NCBI GenBank assembly: GCA_019894975.1
Contig: JAGXNO010000010.1
Coordinates: forward strand, 18,704 to 82,703
Direction: 5' to 3'
DNA length: 64,000 bases
Source: Promethearchaeota archaeon
GTDB lineage: Archaea; Asgardarchaeota; Lokiarchaeia; Sigyniarchaeales; SOKP01
In this document: piece after piece, positions 63,476 through 64,000 of the stretch
Layout of the letters: every line of letters begins with the position of its first letter
Numbering within the stretch: the first letter of the stretch is position 1
The notes under the pieces: model-generated
What the model was told of the DNA's origin: nothing
Seen by the model: the letters and a program-made list of their open reading frames with translations, nothing else
Database searches by the model: none
Made by a program: the position numbers and the translations under genes

Positions 63476-63865
63476 TTACCTATTAGCAAATTGTGTCTTA
63501 TAAAAACTTATTACTTTCTCGAAAGTATCGTCCAATATTGGTTCTTGGTCTTGACTGATCAGAATTTTTGTAAGTTCTTCTTTAAGCATTCCAAATATTT
63601 CTAAAAATCCTCCCATTCGATCAGCCGGACTTAAATCCTCTCTTTTCGCTTCTTCACCTAGGTTATAATGATATTTCACTTGGTAAGCTATTAGTACTCG
63701 CCATATAAATCCCTTTATGGCTCTTTCCGAAATAGGAAGATACTGGTTGATAAGTTGTGCAAGAGAAACGACTATCTTTTTTTGTTCTGCAGTTAAATGT
63801 AATTTTTTATAGTCCTCTTCTGCTTCCTCAATTGATTTAGGTTTGAATTTTATTTCATTACTCAT
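63476..63865 (-). CDS. Hypothetical helical protein
   Basis: 129 residues, soluble and helical (YKKLHLTAEQKKIVVSLAQ, RAIKGFIWRVLIAYQVKYHYN, FLEIFGMLKEELTKILISQD). No metal or enzyme motif. It sits alone near the window edge. No family recognised. Confidence 0.55.
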   Translation of the reverse strand: MSNEIKFKPKSIEEAEEDYKKLHLTAEQKKIVVSLAQLINQYLPISERAIKGFIWRVLIAYQVKYHYNLGEEAKREDLSPADRMGGFLEIFGMLKEELTKILISQDQEPILDDTFEKVISFYKTQFANR

Positions 63866-64000
63866 TATTTTTTATTCCCGTTTTATTTATTTCATTTTTT
63901 TTTAAATGTATATGAAAAATGATAAAAGGGATTTTTATATATTTGGAAAAGGATAAGGGGTGATAGAGTCTTATAATTGATTAATTATGTTGATGCAGGT

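Noticed and set aside
1..64000. CRISPR arrays, insertion sequences, rRNA genes
   Set aside because: No regularly spaced direct repeats, transposase-like proteins or rRNA-like conserved stretches were seen.

Overview
This window is AT-rich archaeal DNA, most likely from a Lokiarchaeia-like Asgard archaeon. The information-processing genes are archaeal: eS28, eL8 (L7Ae), eL24, eS6, Rpo10/RpoN, TFB, archaeal-type ProRS, deoxyhypusine synthase, Bud32 and a proteasome beta subunit. They sit beside genes typical of Asgard genomes: gelsolin-like proteins (one with a C-terminal zinc ribbon), a longin-like protein, tail-anchored proteins, a coiled-coil protein ending in a RING-like zinc finger, and an Oxa1/EMC3-type (DUF106) membrane protein. 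I see no mobile elements, CRISPR arrays, rRNA genes or complete tRNA genes.

Layout. 0-7 kb: the end of Bud32, a ribbon-helix-helix regulator, a gelsolin-like protein, membrane proteins, then ribosomal genes and rpoN. 7-14.7 kb: a B12-binding radical SAM protein, an alkyltransferase-like DNA-repair protein, an aminotransferase, Fae-Hps (formaldehyde fixation / pentose synthesis), an F420-type reductase and a U32 peptidase. 14.8-19.2 kb: a tandem duplication of a small acidic protein and a TrmB-like protein with a very long helical insert. 19.4-22.9 kb: leuA-leuC-leuD, preceded by a strong 17-bp hairpin. 23-30.5 kb: a membrane-anchored double-winged-helix regulator with a secreted partner, a nitroreductase, a phosphoesterase, a decayed pyruvoyl arginine decarboxylase beside deoxyhypusine synthase, a PLP enzyme with a cysteine-rich tail, and an MBL-fold hydrolase. 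30.5-40 kb: ProRS, membrane proteins, a PlsY-kinase fusion, a crotonase-fold protein, TFB and an esterase. 40-51.4 kb: a large flavin / iron-sulfur oxidoreductase locus (GlpA-like, GlpB-like, DUF1667, two GlcD-like proteins, HdrD/GlcF-like and two HdrB-like proteins), with the longin-like and tail-anchored genes on its edge. 51.5-64 kb: a dual-specificity phosphatase, a radical SAM/SPASM protein, DUF106, GtrA, coiled-coil proteins, gelsolin plus zinc ribbon, an aminotransferase, LysE, coiled-coil plus RING, a proteasome beta subunit lacking Thr1, and a small hypothetical protein.

The most unusual signal is at translation starts. Five genes have conserved or coding-like N-terminal sequence upstream of the first AUG/GUG/UUG, a stop codon just before it, and only AUU or AUA available as a start: L7Ae, LeuC, a radical SAM/SPASM protein, a dual-specificity phosphatase and an unknown 99-residue protein. 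Four have a Shine-Dalgarno match at a usable distance. Conventional gene callers would truncate or miss them all. This points to regular AUU/AUA initiation in this lineage.

A second theme is glycerol-3-phosphate. A GlpA/GlpB/DUF1667 oxidoreductase operon and a PlsY acyltransferase fused to a dolichol-kinase/DGK1-like domain lie in the same window, which bears on how Asgard archaea make membrane lipids. All functional calls come from reading motifs and recalled family features; no database search was run.
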